Shown: positions 46,310 to 58,755 of the stretch, one piece after another
How positions within the stretch are numbered: the stretch's first letter is position 1
Layout: every line of letters begins with the position of its first letter
Assembly (NCBI GenBank): GCA_026826555.1
Contig: JAKSZT010020841.1
Span: 879,297-943,296 of the forward strand
Length of the DNA: 64,000 bases
Reading direction: 5' to 3'
Origin: Tolypeutes matacus
Taxonomy: Eukaryota > Chordata > Mammalia > Cingulata > Chlamyphoridae
The notes under the pieces: model-generated
Seen by the model: only the letters and a program-made list of their open reading frames with translations
Databases searched by the model: none
What the model was told of the DNA's origin: nothing
Position numbers and translations under genes: made by a program

Positions 46310-48021
46310 AATTCTGTATTAATCAGTTTAAGGGATGCTGATGCAAAGTACTAGAAATATGTTGGCTTTTATAAAGAGTATTTATTTGGAGTAAAAGTTT
46401 ACAGTTACAAGGCCCTAAAGAGCCCGCCTAAAGGTTATTTTTTTCACCAAAGTCTGTTGCTCTGTGTTGAAGCAAGATGTCAGGCTTTATCTGCAATGTT
46501 CCAGCAATCGTCTTTCTTCTTAAGGCTCCATGGTTCCAGCTTCCTCTGATCTCAGGTGTAGGTTCATAAGCACAGCTGTTCTGTTCTCTCAGCTGCAAAC
46601 TATGAGGCAAATGGTTCATCTTTGTCAGGAGCCACAGCATCAAAGCTCTCTCCTCTTCTGTGTCTATGGAGTTCTCGCTCTTCCTCTGTGTTATCTCTTT
46701 CTGTGTTCTCCTTGATTGAACATCCATTTATATTGCCAACTAAGGGTGGGCTGACTCAACCCTGCATGCCCTAATGATGTGGTCAAATCAAAGTCCTAAT
46801 CTTGATTTAATCAAGTAAATGTAAAGCTTTTGGATTTATAGCAATCAAAGAGTATCATGCCCAGAGCAACAGAACAGTTTACAAACATAATCAATATCTC
46901 TATATGGAATTCATAAATAATTTCAAGCTGCCACAATAGGCATAACCACTAGAAAAGAAAACTGGGTAAAGTCTTTACTACTAGGACCAAACCCATAAGG
47001 AGACTGCTGGATAATTCATATTACAAAAGTTTTTCATTGAAAATCATGGGAAATCGTTTATCCATACAGCAACATTTGTAGGGCATGTAAGAATGCTCTC
47101 AGAGTTATAAATGAAGGAAAGTCTTCAGTGAGCAGCCAAGGATGAATTCTTTCAATACTATAGATCTATTATGCATGATGTTGAATGACTTAATGCTTTA
47201 ATCTATACTGAGACCAAGGAAATTTTGTCCTTTCTCATCATAAAGTAGAGAAAAAAAGCATAAATATTGATAAAAGAAAAGAAAACTATATTTATTTTAG
47301 AGGATATGGTTGGGTATGTTAAAACCACTGTTACATTTATTAAAAATTTAGAATGAATTAGTAATTTAGAATATCATAGTGTACAAAATAAAAATAAAAT
47401 TCAATTTTATTTCTAATGCTAATAATTACCAAATGTAAAATGAAATAAAGAACCATTTACAACCCATTAAAATTGATAAATGAATTTTTTCTGACAAAGG
47501 GATGGCTTTAAATAATTTGTAAAATGCTATGTCATTCATTTAAATATTAAGGAATTTATAGAATATCTAGATATATGTGAGATGTACCACACACATTGAT
47601 TCAAAGACTTAGTACTCTTAAGGAATGCGTTCTGTCACAGATTATTTTACTTTAAATGCAGTTCCAATCTGTACACATTTTATCAAGGACTGTGGAAAGA
47701 CTGAAGTGTTACCCCACTTGCAGTCATGAGCTTTTAATAATTATATGAATAATGAAGAAAAACAAGGCACTTACATCATTGAAAGTGTTTTTTATTGATA
47801 CTTAGACAGACAAGATTAACTGCCAGAGTAACATTTCAAAACTTCTGCAGGTGATTCTGTCATAGCTGATGGAAATATTCTTGTTTTCTTGTCAAAATAT
47901 GAATAAATAATCCACATTTGTGTGAAATAATTTCCCAGATATAAAAGAAAAATGGTATAATGTGATATGAAAGTTTTTACTGTGAATAAAGAAGTAAGCA
48001 CATTCAATAGAAGTAAAAAGA

Positions 48022-48033
48022 AAAATCAGTCCA
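48022..48033 (+). repeat. Target-site duplication, right copy (zinc-finger retrocopy)
   Basis: Repeat of 41208-41219, preceded by an A-rich tail. Confidence 0.85.
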
Positions 48034-50581
48034 ATAGGGAGATGAGTTTAAGCTGCATTAGAATCATAAGTATGTTTAGAGATACAATGTGGCAGTGGGC
48101 AAGGACTTTAGTGACATTAAAATTGAACTCCACTTTTACAGAGAGAGAACTGAAGTCTAGCAAGGAAGAATGACTTATTAAATGGCATAATTATTTGAGA
48201 GGCATTGGGCACCTGGTTCATAGCCTGCTCATAACAAAGTATTTCCTCAAGGGAGATAAATTTGCTTCTTTGACTTTAATGCCTACCTCACTCTAACTTG
48301 GCTAATGAATGTTACTGTTCTTCTATTTTCACAAATGTGGTTAAGCAGGGTATCACCATTTTGCATCTTTCTATTTGCTGTTTTATACATATACATAAAT
48401 CCATTAATTAATGGATTAATGTGCCATTCTTATGTTTTGGGATATCAGTGACAAGCCTTAAGGAAGGAGTATAGATATAGGAAAAGGCCTATATTATTAA
48501 TCCACTACACACATTTGTAATATAAAGTTTGGAAAATAAAATTCCCATTATTAGTTGTTAGATGTGTGACAAGGTGAGAGGTAGAGAAACAGAATAACAG
48601 GGGCTAGTGAGGAATTATGTTGAGAGGTTAGGTTCTCACTAGGTGTCTTGCCATCCAAGGTAGAAAGACTCCTACATGCAGTCTTTCCAAGCTCTAATCT
48701 GAGTCATGAATAACCTAAAAAGGATTCCCAATAATTGGTAATTAAACCTCAATTTGCACATTTAAGGGAAAGGAAACACACAATCAAAACAGACAATTCC
48801 ATTTTTGGTAATCCATTTACAAAGCTTAAAATATATTGTCCTCTATTTCACAGCTACTAGATGGATAAAGGGGCCAATCTGAAGATCAAATTGGTCTTTA
48901 GAGGTAATAATGTATGATATCACATGCAAGCACAATGAGTTAATTATATGCTCTGTTGAGACATTAAAATTTAGTGACAATCCACTGAAGCTCTTCCACT
49001 GTTTGTATGTTAGTATTTCAATTTCAAAGACATCTTTTCTGTAATGCAGTTCATAATAAAAATACCAACACATTATGGATTATTTGAGAAAATATGTTGG
49101 AAGAGGAAACCCTTAAAGTCTTTTGACTAAAACAAACATTCTCCATAGGCCTTTTCTACTTCTATATTTTCCCCTAACATGTTCCAGGATTCCACAAAGA
49201 AATGCAAAATTGTAAAGCACAGAAGGTCTTTGGGCTTTATCCCCATTCTGAAATGTTTTCACAAAAGGAATTTTACAGTCAGCTATCAAGTCTAATTCAT
49301 TTAATGACTTTAGCTTATACAAATTAGAAGTGTCCTTGAATGTTGCAGGAACTGAGGCAGATAAAATAGGTAAATATCAAGAAAATACACCCATGAGTGC
49401 TCTTTTTTTCCTGAATTATTAGTATTTATTCCTTTATACCTCCATTACTTCTAGTAACCACAACAATTACACGTTCTTATTTGCTATAAAAAATATAGCC
49501 AAGACACACACTATACCTTCTATTAACTTTGTTTTGACTAATATTTAACAAGCACATAGTAATATTAATGTTGTTTTGATTTTGTTACTTATCAATGGGT
49601 TTAATTTCCCATTTTGTGTCCAAGACATGAGGCAGATTCTTCAGATAACAGGAATGAAAAAGTAAGGTTTGGGGCACAAAATGCTCACAATCATTGGAGA
49701 AAATGATTTAATAAACAGAATAATACTGTAAAAATTCCTTGTGGAAAGAATTGTTTCAGAATACAGAAAGGAGCATTTAACATGGGTGGAGAAAAAAGAA
49801 GAGATGAAAAGCTTTCTTGAGGAAATTATGAATGTGATAAGAATTACCATTCAAACATGTACTTTCTTCAGGCCTTCCAATTTTTCATTATAACTTAAGA
49901 ATGCTTGATTTAATTTCTTTAAAAGCGTAGTGTTGCACTCCTCAAGTGCTCTTTAATTGCCTATCCCTTTGCCTAGGATCCTCTCCTCTCCCCAACTTGC
50001 ATATTTACTCATCCTTTAGATCTTGGCCACAATTACTCCATTCTTGGAAGCCTTCCTCCTCTGCCTACAAAATCAGACATTTTGCTTTGGATTTTTTTTG
50101 ACCTTTTTATTTCATGATGATTTGCAGTTTAGTGTGAATTTTTGGATGCTTAACTAATTAATGTTTGCTTTCCCAGCAGACTGTTCATTAATATAAGAAC
50201 TGCTAGAATTACCATGAAATACTAAGGACCTAAATGTACAAAAGCACTTAGTAAGCATGAAATGCATTTTAGAATAATTGAAGTAGTAAACAAATAAATT
50301 TTCACAAATAAAAATTTGACATGACAAAATGTGTCAGGCACATTGTACATAAAGAGGGACTTATATATATAAACTCAGGGCATATAATGAAACTTAATCA
50401 TTTAGGGAAATACAAATTTTGATATGAATGTGATTTAGTACAACACTCTTTTATTTTCAAAATTAGGATTTGAAAATTTTTTCATGAATTTTCAAATGAT
50501 TTTATGAAAAGTAAAGTACAAATATACATGCACTTAACCCTCATACATACACATACATAACTATTTATTTGATATAAATAT
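48034..50581. other. Intergenic DNA of duplicon B
   Basis: Aligns with about 24455-26964 of copy A; no gene visible. Confidence 0.6.
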
Positions 50582-51510
50582 TTAAAACCACCTTTTATTT
50601 TTCAGTTTTTCCAAAGCCTCTTTCACATCTTTGTTCCATAGGCTATAAATCAGGGGATTTAACATGGGAATCACCAGGGTGTAAAACAAGGGAGTCATTT
50701 TGTCTTTTCTAGTGAGCAGGAAGAACTGGGCTGGAAATACATGAAGAGAATAGTTCCCTGGAAAATTGCAGCAGCAGTCAATTGAGATGTGCCTGTGGAG
50801 AAAGCTTTCAATCTCCCCTCAAAAGAGTGGATCTTTAAAACTACTAGGATGATATAACAGTAAAACACTATAACTCTTGAAATGGTATTCAGTTCAATGA
50901 AGCCAAAAATGGTGAATAATACCAGTTCATTAACTTGTATATTAGAACATGAAATGAGGTAAAGACGAGATAAATCACAGAAGTGATTAATCTCATTTGA
51001 CCCACAGAACCATAAGTGGAATGCTAATGTCATATGTGTCAGAGCATCCACCATTCCTACCAGATGGACCCCAGTCATGAGCATGGAGCACACCCTGCTT
51101 GACATGTTGACTGCATAGAGCAAGGGGTTGCTAATGGCTTTGTACCTATCAAAGGCCATCACTGCCAGCAGGAGACACTCAGAATCTGCAAAAATACAGA
51201 AGATGAAGAATTGCAGAGCACAACTAACCAAGGAAAATGATGTGTCCTTTGCAAAGAAGTCTACCAGCATTTTGGGCCCAGCTGCAGTGGAATAGCAGAG
51301 GTCACAGAAGGAGAGGTGGCTGAGGAAAAAGTTTATTAGTGTGTGACACTGGGTATCCATTCTAATTAAAATAATCATTCCAAGGTTTAACAAATTATTA
51401 ATGGTAAAACCAATTAGAAGTATGGTGAATAGGGTCCCTTTGATCTCCGAGTCATTAGTGATTCCCAAGAAAATGAATTCAGTCAAGAAAGAGCAATTTT
51501 CCCTGTCCAT
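50582..51510 (-). pseudogene. OR5W2: OR5W2-like olfactory receptor, single-lesion pseudogene (copy B)
   Basis: ATG at 51510 ([12 protein letters not shown]) opens 271 codons through TM1 (GMIILIR), TM2 ([12 protein letters not shown]), TM3 with MAFDRYKAI, the second loop [11 protein letters not shown] and TM6 ([13 protein letters not shown]), stopping at 50695. A one-base deletion near 50708-50712, in the third extracellular loop (SLDQDK region in relatives), causes the stop. In the shifted frame TM7 continues as [15 protein letters not shown] and reaches a normal stop at 50582-50584, giving the family's usual length of about 309. Odd points: LHTP is replaced by CHTL before TM2, and a serine-for-cysteine type change lies near TM6. 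Without TM7 it cannot couple to G protein. It is less decayed than copy A. Confidence 0.9.
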
Positions 51511-53089
51511 TATTTTTTGCTCTTGTTCTAAACACTTGCAAAATGACAGAAAATAGTAGTTCCAACTCTAAAACTTTGGACATCTGTACATTATCTGTAA
51601 AGCAGAAAGAGATTTGTTTCTTTTTTTTTACTCTCAAAAAAACACCAAGAAATGTGTCGGTTTTAAAGAGAAATTGTTTTCTCATTGAAAATTCAGAAAA
51701 GTCATGACAAGAATTGGGAAGCTTTGATTCTAAACCTAGATGTCATTCATGCGATATATGATATCTTGGCTTCTATTACCTTATGACAGGCAGTTGAATG
51801 GATTGAACTTAAAGCTCTTTCCAGAATAAAATTATATTAAGAAAGCACCAAAGTTAGATAGCCAAGACAAGACCAGAAGGTACATCACTAAACATCACAT
51901 ATTTTGGAAACAAATATCTAAATGGAGAAAATAATGATCAAATTAATTGCATTCGTGAGGAAACATAATGGATTTTAAAGATTCAGCAACAAAGAGCCTG
52001 TAACTGAATTAATGATATTGCATGTAATTTAATAAATAAAATCATTAAATGTTACATTTTAGTGCTTCCTGAAACATGAGATATATTTTATTGAACTTTT
52101 CTATCACATTTCATCACTTCTTTTCGACTCTTTCCCACAGCATTTATAATCCAATTGCATGATTGGCTTAACAAGGTCTCTTGAGAATCCAAATATTTGT
52201 GCTAGAAAGTGAGAAAAACAGAATTTAATGGACACATTTGAATCTGTATTTTAAACTGACTTTTCCATTAAAGTTTACAATGGGAAAAGTAACAAATAAT
52301 TTGTAGCTATATAAGATTGTGTTTCTCGTATACATGTGTCAAAGTGTGTGTTTGGTGTGTTTGCATGTGTGTGCCTCTCTCTTTGCTATATGAAAATTTG
52401 AATTTAAGTTTTACTCTAAATTCATTTTTTTTCTAGAATTAAGTGTCATGGTATGTGAATTTACTCATATATTCACACACACACATACATATATGAACAT
52501 ATATATATATATATGTATGTTCTGGTAAAGTAATACCTCAGCTATTAATGGTATAAACAAGAATAAATTAAACTAATAATAACAAATAATTTACAATTGC
52601 ACAGGGGTAAAAATAATAGCTTATTTACAATCTTGGTTAAAATATAAATAAGAAAAGTCCATACTTTCTTTATACAAATCAGGTTAGTCAGCTTAGATAA
52701 CAGAATTCATTTAATTGATTAAGTAGTTATGAAATGATTCACTTAAAAATTCTTCAATACTTGAGTCCTCATTTTTCTAAAATAAGTAAGTATTTTTTCC
52801 TCTATTCTTTAAATTTGATAACTCAGAAACTAATTTAGTTGGACAAGTCTTTCTGGCCATTTCTCTGATAAGTTAATAACAGGCAGAACACATTTTGTTG
52901 TTTTCCAAATGTTTATTGGGACTTAAGTCCCAAAAGCCTCTGCCTTCACTTTACTGTGTTATATAAACATGAAGTTAATTACATTTCTTGTTCTTGCAAA
53001 TGCTGCAACAAGTTTATCAAATACTGAACTTTTATTCTTCACTGTTGTCATCTGGTAGATCCATGTCAGGAAGGGAACAGAAATTAATT
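51511..53089. other. Intergenic DNA of duplicon B
   Basis: Aligns with about 27894-29430. Contains (ta)n/(ca)n microsatellite sequence at about 52473-52520; no gene. Confidence 0.6.
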
Positions 53090-54705
53090 TTTTAAAGATG
53101 TATTTTAAAATGTTTTAAAAATTTCTAGCTATACAACTTTTTTCCTTTTATGTAGTAGTAAAGTTTATTTTTAGAGAAGTTTTAGAATTAGAGAAATATT
53201 ACACCAATAGTATAGGGAATTGCCATATAACATCCACACACCCACACACCCACACAGATAGTTTCCCCTATTATTAACATCTTACATTAGTGTGGGACAT
53301 TTCTTACAATTGAAGAACCAATATTGAAGCACTGCTACTAACTAAAGTCTATAGTTTACATCATGGCTTACACTTGGTGCTGTATAGTTTTATAGGGTTT
53401 GTCAAATATATAATGTAATGTGTCCATCACTGCAGCATCATAGAGGACAAGTTCACTGCCCTAAATAAGCACTGTGTTCCACTTTTTCATCACTCCCCCT
53501 TTCTTCTAAAGCCCTGGCAATCACTGTCTTTATATGAGTGTTAAAATTTCTTTCATTAACACAGTATAATAACTACAGTAACAGTAAATCTACACTCCAC
53601 CCCTTAAGTTTTTTCATTCCTCAATCTTGAGGGATTGGGGATGATGTCTGCTCTGACTACTTCAGGCTGAGGTGGGACTTAGATAATATAGGGGAGACGG
53701 AAGGAATTGTTTTGTTTGCAGTTGTAGATACTCCTTGTTTTTTGGGTTGGGACTTGTCCATCATCATCATTTTGTTGGTCATCCAGGGCAAGCCTGAAGA
53801 ACTGGAGAGTAGAAGTTAGCTACAATTCTACTGGGATTAATGGGTCAACCAGCATATGGAAATCTGAAGATTTAAGTCTCTGAGAGAGATACTTAATGGG
53901 TACTTTGAAAATTGTAGGTGCAAATAAAAGGAATAGAAGAATTTCTTGAGGCTGTGTGCCTTGCTTCTGGTGTCTGGATTTCCCTAGATATCCAAAGCAC
54001 TCTTGTTTGAGGCTTTGTTTACTGTGGCAGTTAGTGAAATCTGACTGAGACCTGCTTAAGCATAATACTGGGAATGACTTCCTGACTCACTTTGAAATCT
54101 CTTAGCCATAAAAACTCTTTCTTTTAATTTTATGTTTTCTCTTTTTGGTTGAGGTCTTTTTGCAAATGCATTACTGGTTATTGCTTGTTAATAATCCCTC
54201 AGTGCCAGGTAGGCTCATCCCAGGAGTCATGATCCACATCAGAGTGAAGGTAGTATGTTTGCTGAGTTTGGCTTACAGAAAGGGCATATTTGAGTAACAA
54301 GGTTTTCTGGAGAGAACTCTTAGGCATTAATTATATTTAAGCTGTTTCATTTTTACAGGAATAAGGTTTATAAGTACAAGCATTGAGATGGAAGGATTGG
54401 CATATAGGCCTGTCTTTTTTCCTCAGGCAAGCCCCATATATTCCAGAGATTTTTGCCACCATATTTTGAGTAAGTAGCAGGAATTCCCCAAGATGGAAAT
54501 TCAGTGTTTTTTAGCTACTTGGTCTCCATCCATTGAGAAAACATACCTATGTCAACACAAATATATTCATACCCCACAGAACTACAGTTTAGCTGCATTT
54601 TTCCTCATGTATAATCCCAGTATAAACACCCTGTATTAGGGATGTACTTTTGTTATATTTACTGAAAGAATATCCTATTTTTAATCTTAAACTACATTTG
54701 TTAAT
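53090..54705 (-). mobile_element. L1 3' end insertion, minus strand, with flanking unplaced sequence
   Basis: 53155-54250 is the L1 3' UTR in reverse ('gggaattgccatataac' near 53215, 'caacttgtccatcatcatca' near 53750). The edges (53090-53155, 54250-54705) are not assigned. Copy A lacks the whole block: 29430 joins 29450 there. Confidence 0.7.
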
Positions 54706-55215
54706 GTAATCTTCACAGCCACCCTGGGTCTATAACTTCTTCCTCCAACCCAATGAGACATCTGATGAAACACATTAGACTCTCTACTTAATGACTTTAA
54801 TCTTCAAACTTCATTCAGTTTCTCCCATTTCTGAAACAGGATCCTTCAATTCCCCTTTTAGAAATCTGACAATTCTTCAATGGTCATCTTAAATACCACT
54901 TTTTAAATTAAGCATGCCAGATTGAATTTTCCCCAATCATGTGCAATACACAATGTCAATGATTTTATGAATTTATAGCATCCACTACACTTAACATACT
55001 TTTAGATTATATTTAATTTATTATCAGTTATAAATATATATATATATTTTTATATAAAATATATAAATATATTTTCCACATTGTAAGCCTCTTAGAAATA
55101 AAATCAGGCTCTGCTAATTTTTCATTATCCTGAAATACCTTGCAAACACACTCACATTTGTAATAGCATGTTAAATAATTTTGTTTAATAGACAAAGAAT
55201 AGAAATAAAGAAGCA
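54706..55215. other. Intergenic DNA of duplicon B
   Basis: Aligns with about 29450-29930 of copy A. AT-rich, no gene. Confidence 0.6.
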
Positions 55216-56314
55216 TTGGAGCCATTTCAGTGGCCATGCATACCAGGGTGAGTCTTCAGAAAAAAAGTTGTGTGTGCATGCTTTTTTTTTAAGTGTAGCT
55301 CTATTTCTTTTCAAAATAATAGGTTTTTTTTTTTTTCTAAAATTGAGAAGTACTAAAAGTAATTTTGTGTCTACTCAAATCCCCAGGAACAGCTCCGAAG
55401 TAATCCTCTATGTACATTGAGCTTTGATTTGCTGTCTTGGTCCATGACTTGATCTGGCTACCTCAGCAGGAACCCAAGCTAACCATACATTTACACTGAC
55501 TTGTCTGATATAAATGTCCATCCTCCCTCCTTTTGATAACACTGAAATATATGTCTGAATGTAGTTATAAAGGGAAATGTTAGGTTACATATATGGTAAA
55601 AGAATAAATATTTTTTTTAAAAAATCCATAGGCCTGCATTACACAAACAGGGAATTAACCAGGTACTATAATTAATAACTCAGTTATAAAAATGTGATTT
55701 CATCAATGATAGTAAATATACCACACCAGTGGAAGGTGTTTATAATAGGGTGGTTTATGGGAAGCCTATATTTTATGCACGATTTTTCTGCAAGCCCACA
55801 ACTTCTCTAATAAAATATGTATATACTACTAATACGTGTTCTGTACCTCCATAAAATTATTTTTAAAGGTAGACTATCTTCTGACAGAATATTCAATACA
55901 CGTGTTTTATAAAAACAAACCCAATTTACATTATAATATATATTGTTTAAATCAATTTTTCTAGTATAAATATAACATCTTCATATGAGAATGAATGATT
56001 TTATGTTTGTGTATGCAGGTAAAGTTATCTGAAAGGATATTAAACAAGATGCTAATGGCTGGGAATGAAAATGGGGGAGAAAAACCTTATCAGATGTGCC
56101 CTTCAATATCTTTGTATTGTGCTGCTATACTTCTCAAAGAGTACTCTTTAATTTTTGAAATATAATTAAATAAAATTTTAATGTACTTTTTATTTGATGC
56201 TTTTAAACTTTTTAAACAGAAGCCTACAAATCAAATCCCTTTTCACAAAATTCAAGATTATCAAAGCATTGGTAAAATTACATTCAAATTTCAAATTCAC
56301 AAACTGTAACTATT
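55216..56314 (+). mobile_element. Old L1 3' end (55620-55830) in unassigned DNA
   Basis: 55690-55830 resembles an older L1 3' UTR on the plus strand ('accacaccagtggaaggtgt', 'tttttctgcaagccc', 'aataaaatatg'). The rest of the interval is AT-rich with nothing recognised. Confidence 0.5.
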
Positions 56315-56590
56315 GTGGACAGATCTATGTGGCAAGGAACTGAGAAAACTTACAGTGATTTAGAACCTGAGGCCCTCTATTGGACAGCACTTGAGCTATT
56401 AAATTCTGCCAAAAATCATGTGAGTTTAGAAATGGATCCTTCCATTCAAGCCTATAGAAAATATCCATTATTGGCTTATGCCTTGATTTCAGCCTTGTGA
56501 GAAAATCTAAAACAGAGGACACAGCTAAGCCATGCCCAGATCCCTAAGAACAGGAACTGTGGGATATATATATATGTTCTTTTAACCTGC
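56315..56590 (+). mobile_element. Possible MLT1/MST-like LTR remnant
   Basis: 'tggcaaggaactgagaa', 'gtgagtttagaaatggatcc' and 'ccttgatttcagccttgtga' resemble the 3' half of an old MaLR LTR. The short open frame here is not a gene. It ends where the class I LTR fragment begins. Confidence 0.45.
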
Positions 56591-56756
56591 TGTAACTGAG
56601 GGTTTAGAATTAACAAGTGATTATGACTACAGAATCATTATATAGATGCCTTTTTACTTTCTAGTATACAATAGAATAACCAAAAGTAAATACCTGGAAT
56701 TCCTGAAACTTACTGAACTGTAATCCAGATGCCTTGATCTCTGATAAATAAGTAAA
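56591..56756 (+). mobile_element. Class I ERV LTR fragment (U3 start), plus strand
   Basis: TGTAACTGAGGGTTTAG... matches the U3 start of the LTR at 60744-60175 but in the opposite orientation. It breaks off at 56756 in an AT repeat. Confidence 0.65.
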
Positions 56757-57189
56757 TAAGTACATATATATATATATGCACTTATTTACTTATTTTTGAA
56801 ACAATTAGAATAGAGTCCTCTTATGAATTTTCATTTGTTTTTTGTTTTTTTTTTTTTTTGGTATTACCATACAGAGGCATGAAAATATACATTGAACAAA
56901 CAGACATACACAAATAGAAATAAAGACACACAGAAACAGAAACACAAGAAAAAACTCACTAATTTAAATAGTAAATCTCACTCTTTTTTAGTATTGCTTA
57001 TTTCTGGTTTTCCATCAATCCACAGATCTGGTTTTTATAGTTTTTAAGATTTCCTCTGGGATGGGGTTGATCACTTATCTTAAACAGCATTGTTATGCAA
57101 AAAAAAAAAAAAAAGATTGGAGAAGAAGTTATATGGGCATTAACATGGTTAACAGATTTTTAGTAAGGGAAGTACATAGAAGAATCTAT
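56757..57189. other. Low-complexity and unassigned DNA
   Basis: (ta)n at about 56764-56780, a T-run near 56839-56859 and an A-run near 57100-57115; otherwise nothing recognised. It could hold remains of the minus-strand ERV downstream of gag. Confidence 0.4.
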
Positions 57190-58690
57190 GCTTTAAATAT
57201 TTGGTTTTAATTCAGTAGCAAAGATCACCTCCTACCTCTGGGGCCTTTCATTCCAGGCTTCTGTGGGTTGCAGTCCAACTATCCTTGGGGTTTTTCACTG
57301 GGAGCAGCTAGGCCCATCCTTTTTTCAGTGTCCTTATTCCTTGCAATATGCACATTAGTTCGTTTCTAATTTCTTAAGAATTTCTCTATCCCTCAAGGGG
57401 TGGGGAGTGGGCACAGGGATCTTACTCTTTTTGCAGGGGTTTTATTCTAATGATCCCTGGTTATTAGAGTTTTGAGTAGTGTCATTTGCCTTTTGAAGTT
57501 TCATTTTTTTAAACCTAGTTCTTATCGTTATAAACTTTAGAGGTGATTTCAACTAATCTAGCAATAGACAATCCTAGTCCTCCTACAATTTTCTAGGGCT
57601 TCTTCCTTATTTCAGGAAAACTCTGAGTAATAAAAGTCATATTGAGGGAGGCTAGTTTAGGAAAAGGGAAGATGAGTCTAAGACCTGGCAGAAAAACATA
57701 GTCTCAAAAATGTGGCCATGGAACCCCACCTGGAAAACCCCGAGTGAAAAACCACCACCAAGAAGGCTGCCAGAAAGACCCCAAGAGAACCCAGCCATGA
57801 GAATCCCATTTGGAACAAGATTGGAGAGAAATCTTGTTCAGGGTCAAGGGGAAGCCCCAGATACCCTCAAGAGGCCTCACCATTGGCCACCTGAGAACTC
57901 ACAGGTGGGGCAGCCAATCAGAAGAGCAAACAGACTTTAGGAAGCCTTGACCCAGGGTCCCCACATGAGCAACCACCGTTTTCTTGTTTCTTAATAAACT
58001 TTTTACTCCCTTGCCTACCCTATGGCATGTCCTTAAATTCTTTTTTGTGACATAATCCAAGAAACTAGAAGTTTAGAATCCAGAAGTTTAGAATCCAGAG
58101 CCATTCACTAACAATATTTAAATATCTGGTATTTGGGTGCTGATAAACCTTCTCAAGCACACACTGGGTTGCCAGGATTTTCTTCTTGTTTCTTATCCAT
58201 CTTTTCAATTATGATTCTCCATTCATTGCCTGTTATCAAGGTACTTAGCAAGGCCTGTATATCAGCTCAATTTGGGTTATAGGTTGCAAGTATTGAAGCA
58301 ATTATGCTCTCTATTTTCATTGGGTCATCTCTATAGAGGAGGTACTATTTTTCCAGTTAAATAAACATGATATAGGGAATGGGGTATGCAAATATAAAAA
58401 TTCTTCTGGGTTTCCCTGTTTTTTTATTTCTGGAGACAACTAGTGGAAGACTAGAAATTTTACCAGCTCAGGTTGGTTATTTTAAAAATCAGCCCTGGCT
58501 GAACTGAATACCTTCACAGGCATTAGAAGGGAAATTATTTCTGTCTCAGGCTTTTCTACCTCCAGTAAAGGGGAAAAAACAGAAAGAGTTATTAAAGGTT
58601 CTATTGGATCTTCTGAACTTGAATCAGGAGGACATTTTTCTTTACTAGTCTTTACAGGTAAAATTTTATATTTTCTTATTCACATTGGCA
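57190..58690 (-). pseudogene. Gammaretrovirus-like (class I) gag remnant
   Basis: On the minus strand, 58690-58190 carries a p12/capsid-like region, including an LFNWKN segment in the place of the conserved capsid N-terminal motif. 57365-57330 carries a nucleocapsid CCHC-like piece beginning CAYCKE. Stops and frameshifts occur throughout. An LTR-like segment (about 57665-58100) interrupts it. The direction agrees with the LTR at 60744-60175 being its 5' LTR. Ancient and dead. Confidence 0.65.
57665..58100 (+). mobile_element. LTR-like insertion with poly(A) signal
   Basis: Ends in an R/U5-like stretch: AATAAA near 57992, then 'ctcccttgcctaccctatgg' and a short direct repeat of 'agaagtttagaatcc' at about 58067-58098. 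Opposite orientation to the gag it interrupts. Ends are not precise, no target duplication was found, and a 76-codon frame inside it is not a gene. Confidence 0.5.
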
Positions 58691-58755
58691 TTTTTTTTTT
58701 TTTTTTTTTTTAGCATCCCTCAGTGAGCTCGAACACATTGGCTTTTGAGAGAGAC
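58691..58755. repeat. Poly-T run
   Basis: About 21 T residues at 58692-58712, next to the LTR insertion. Confidence 0.8.

Larger units (their letters stand above)
43631..46935 (-). mobile_element. Complete two-LTR MaLR/ERV-L-like element
   Basis: LTRs at 43631-44697 (enlarged by a nested LTR) and 46315-46935, both of the family at 42204. Internal 44698-46314. The flanks 'ataag' (43626-43630) and 'atagg' (46936-46940) form a 5-bp target duplication. A leucine-type primer site lies just inside the 5' LTR. The 1.6-kb interior shows no retroviral protein motif, so the element was presumably mobilised in trans, as MaLRs are by ERV-L. Short open frames in the interior are not supported as genes. 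Confidence 0.8.
41220..48021 (+). pseudogene. Processed C2H2 zinc-finger pseudogene, invaded by LTR elements
   Basis: Between 12-bp target duplications lies a transcript-like sequence with decayed C2H2 repeats. Linkers and finger pieces such as 'gagaaaactcacactggg' (about 42032), 'catctatgtggga' (about 42070, 43380) and their reiterations at 28-codon spacing are seen at 41940-42200, 42869-43440 and faintly 46975-47110. A poly(A) signal AATAAA at 47985-47990, followed by an A-rich stretch just before the right duplication, marks the mRNA 3' end. Frames are full of stops and shifts. I do not recognise a KRAB box in the first 700 bases and cannot name the parent gene. Insertions at 42204-42863 and 43631-46935 account for about 4 kb of its length. 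Confidence 0.8.

Noticed and set aside
57710..57940. 76-codon proline-rich frame
   Set aside because: It lies in an LTR-like segment just upstream of its poly(A) signal; better explained as LTR sequence.
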